Shown in pieces: positions 62,896-64,000 of a stretch of 64,000 nucleotides of DNA (the first letter of the stretch is position 1; each line of letters opens with the position of its first letter). This DNA comes from an uncultured Amylibacter sp. GTDB lineage: Bacteria > Pseudomonadota > Alphaproteobacteria > Rhodobacterales > Rhodobacteraceae. The position numbers and the translations under genes were made by a program. The stretch is from positions 1,574,501 to 1,638,500 of the forward strand of contig OY365741.1 in assembly GCA_959347425.1 (NCBI GenBank), given 5' to 3'. Below the pieces are notes generated by a model that saw only the letters and a program-made list of their open reading frames with translations, was not told the origin of the DNA and did not search any database.

Positions 62896-64000
62896 ATGTT
62901 TAATCATGTAAAAAAATCAATCCAGTGGGGCGAGGAAACGCTGACTCTGGAAACGGGCAAAGTCGCCCGCCAAGCCGATAGCACCGTTATTGCCACTTTG
63001 GGGGAAACCTCCGTCATGGCGGCCGTTGTTTTTGCCAAAGAAGCAAAACCGGATATGTCGTTCTTTCCACTGACCGTGAATTATCAAGAGAAATACTATG
63101 CTGCGGGTAAAATCCCCGGCGGGTTTTTCAAACGCGAAGCACGTCCTACGGAAAAAGAAACTCTAACCGCGCGTCTGATTGACCGCCCGATTCGCCCTTT
63201 GTTCCCAAAGGGATTTAAGAATGAAACCCAAGTCACTCTGTCTGTGCTATCGCACGATTTGGTGAATGACCCTGATATTGTGGCTATGATTGCCGCCTCT
63301 GCCGCGCTTACCTTATCTGGTGCGCCGTTTGGCGGGCCGATTGGTGGCTGTCGCGTTGGCTTTGAAGGTGGGGATTATGTTTTAAACCCCGTTGTCGATG
63401 ATATGTTTGATTTGCGCAATAAACCCGAACAACGGCTTGATCTGGTCGTTGCCGCGACAAAAGACGCGGTTATGATGGTGGAATCAGAGGCGTATGAATT
63501 GTCCGAGGATGAAATGCTGGGTGCGATTACTTTCGCCCATAATGAAATCCAAGCGGTGATTGATTTGATTCTGGATATGAAAAAAGAAGCAGGGAAACCC
63601 GCCTTTGAATTCAAACCAGCCGATGATGCGGATTTGTATAAAACAGTGAAAAAAGCTGGTGAAGCAAGTTTGCGCAAGGCTTTTGCCAATACCGATAAAC
63701 AAGAACGGGTTACGGCTATCCATGCCGCCCGTGCGGACATCACAGCAGGGCTGAGCGATGCCGATCGCGATTGCCCGAATTTGGATGGGTGTTTGAAAAA
63801 ACTGGAAGCGGAGATTGTCCGCGGTGATACTGTTAAAAATGGCAAACGTATTGACGGGCGCGATTTGGTTACGGTACGCCAGATTGAATCTGAAACGCGG
63901 CTTTTGCCACGGACTCACGGTTCTGCTTTATTCACTCGCGGTGAAACGCAGAGCCTTGTTGTAACAACTTTAGGCACGGGTGATGATGAGCAGATGATTG
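62896..64000 (+). CDS. pnp: Polyribonucleotide nucleotidyltransferase (PNPase), 5' part
   Basis: The first 368 codons; the gene runs off the right edge. The start ATG at 62896 is preceded by AAGGAAA. The sequence opens with [28 protein letters not shown] residues and continues [33 protein letters not shown], both hallmarks of the first RNase PH domain. The all-helical linker follows (~210-315), then the start of the second RNase PH domain ([15 protein letters not shown] and [13 protein letters not shown]). PNPase degrades RNA 3' to 5' phosphorolytically, in the degradosome or alone. Confidence 0.97.
   Translation, partial: MFNHVKKSIQWGEETLTLETGKVARQADSTVIATLGETSVMAAVVFAKEAKPDMSFFPLTVNYQEKYYAAGKIPGGFFKREARPTEKETLTARLIDRPIRPLFPKGFKNETQVTLSVLSHDLVNDPDIVAMIAASAALTLSGAPFGGPIGGCRVGFEGGDYVLNPVVDDMFDLRNKPEQRLDLVVAATKDAVMMVESEAYELSEDEMLGAITFAHNEIQAVIDLILDMKKEAGKPAFEFKPADDADLYKTVKKAGEASLRKAFANTDKQERVTAIHAARADITAGLSDADRDCPNLDGCLKKLEAEIVRGDTVKNGKRIDGRDLVTVRQIESETRLLPRTHGSALFTRGETQSLVVTTLGTGDDEQMI

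Overview
The window looks like a chromosomal segment of a moderate-GC alphaproteobacterium. Pointers are dnaX followed directly by recR, a short-tailed HemF ending in a MPPxxxW motif, a CaCA antiporter, TIGR04283-type glycosyltransferase, DMT exporters, a tripartite tricarboxylate (TctABC) system and a dimethylglycine-dehydrogenase-like flavoprotein. A free-living marine heterotroph (SAR116-like) is plausible but is only inferred.

Layout. 1-13.7 kb is mostly core: end of an SDR gene, Ca/Na antiporter, valS, an MsbA-type ABC exporter, glycosyltransferase, ygfZ, a degenerate inositol-monophosphatase homologue, SRP RNA with its promoter, dnaX, recR, a DMT transporter and hemF. 13.7-26 kb is a galactoside-use locus, nearly all on the minus strand: sugar-binding protein, GH36 alpha-galactosidase, SDR sugar dehydrogenase, dgoK, dgoA, SMP-30-type lactonase and GH42 beta-galactosidase, with a divergent MalK/UgpC-type ATPase. 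Together these give most of a De Ley-Doudoroff galactose route; galactonate dehydratase and the ABC permeases are not in the window. A two-gene restriction-modification system sits between the lactonase and GH42 genes. 26.1-30.2 kb carries a second R-M locus (nuclease-methyltransferase fusion, a HEPN-like small protein, a specificity subunit).

30.2-51.7 kb is the striking part: two consecutive giant genes encoding lipoproteins built from dozens of four-cysteine repeats (C-x8-C...NPFD type) joined to TbpB-like beta-barrel modules ending in GGF. The first (14.2 kb, about 45 Cys motifs and 11 barrel modules) is broken by seven one-base homopolymer indels; the second (2209 codons) is intact. Both have the same lipobox position (Cys34), near-identical promoter architecture, and are bracketed by three copies of a ~60-bp sequence.

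51.7-57.7 kb is a minus-strand tctABC - acylating aldehyde dehydrogenase - AMP-forming CoA ligase cluster that resembles sulfoacetate catabolism (SauS/SauT-like). 57.7-64 kb is core again: tRNA-Ser(GCU), DMT transporter, FMN reductase, dimethylglycine-dehydrogenase-like enzyme, rpsO and the start of pnp.

A second theme is an element family bounded by inverted arrays of a 7-bp repeat (TTAGTGA at the left, its complement at the right). Three short elements share a ~130-bp core (about 1.07-1.42, 7.77-8.24 and 23.04-23.52 kb). A fourth pair of arrays encloses the restriction-modification pair at 15.67-17.72 kb, suggesting it is cargo of the same kind of element. The arrays supply the stop codons and last residues of several neighbouring genes.
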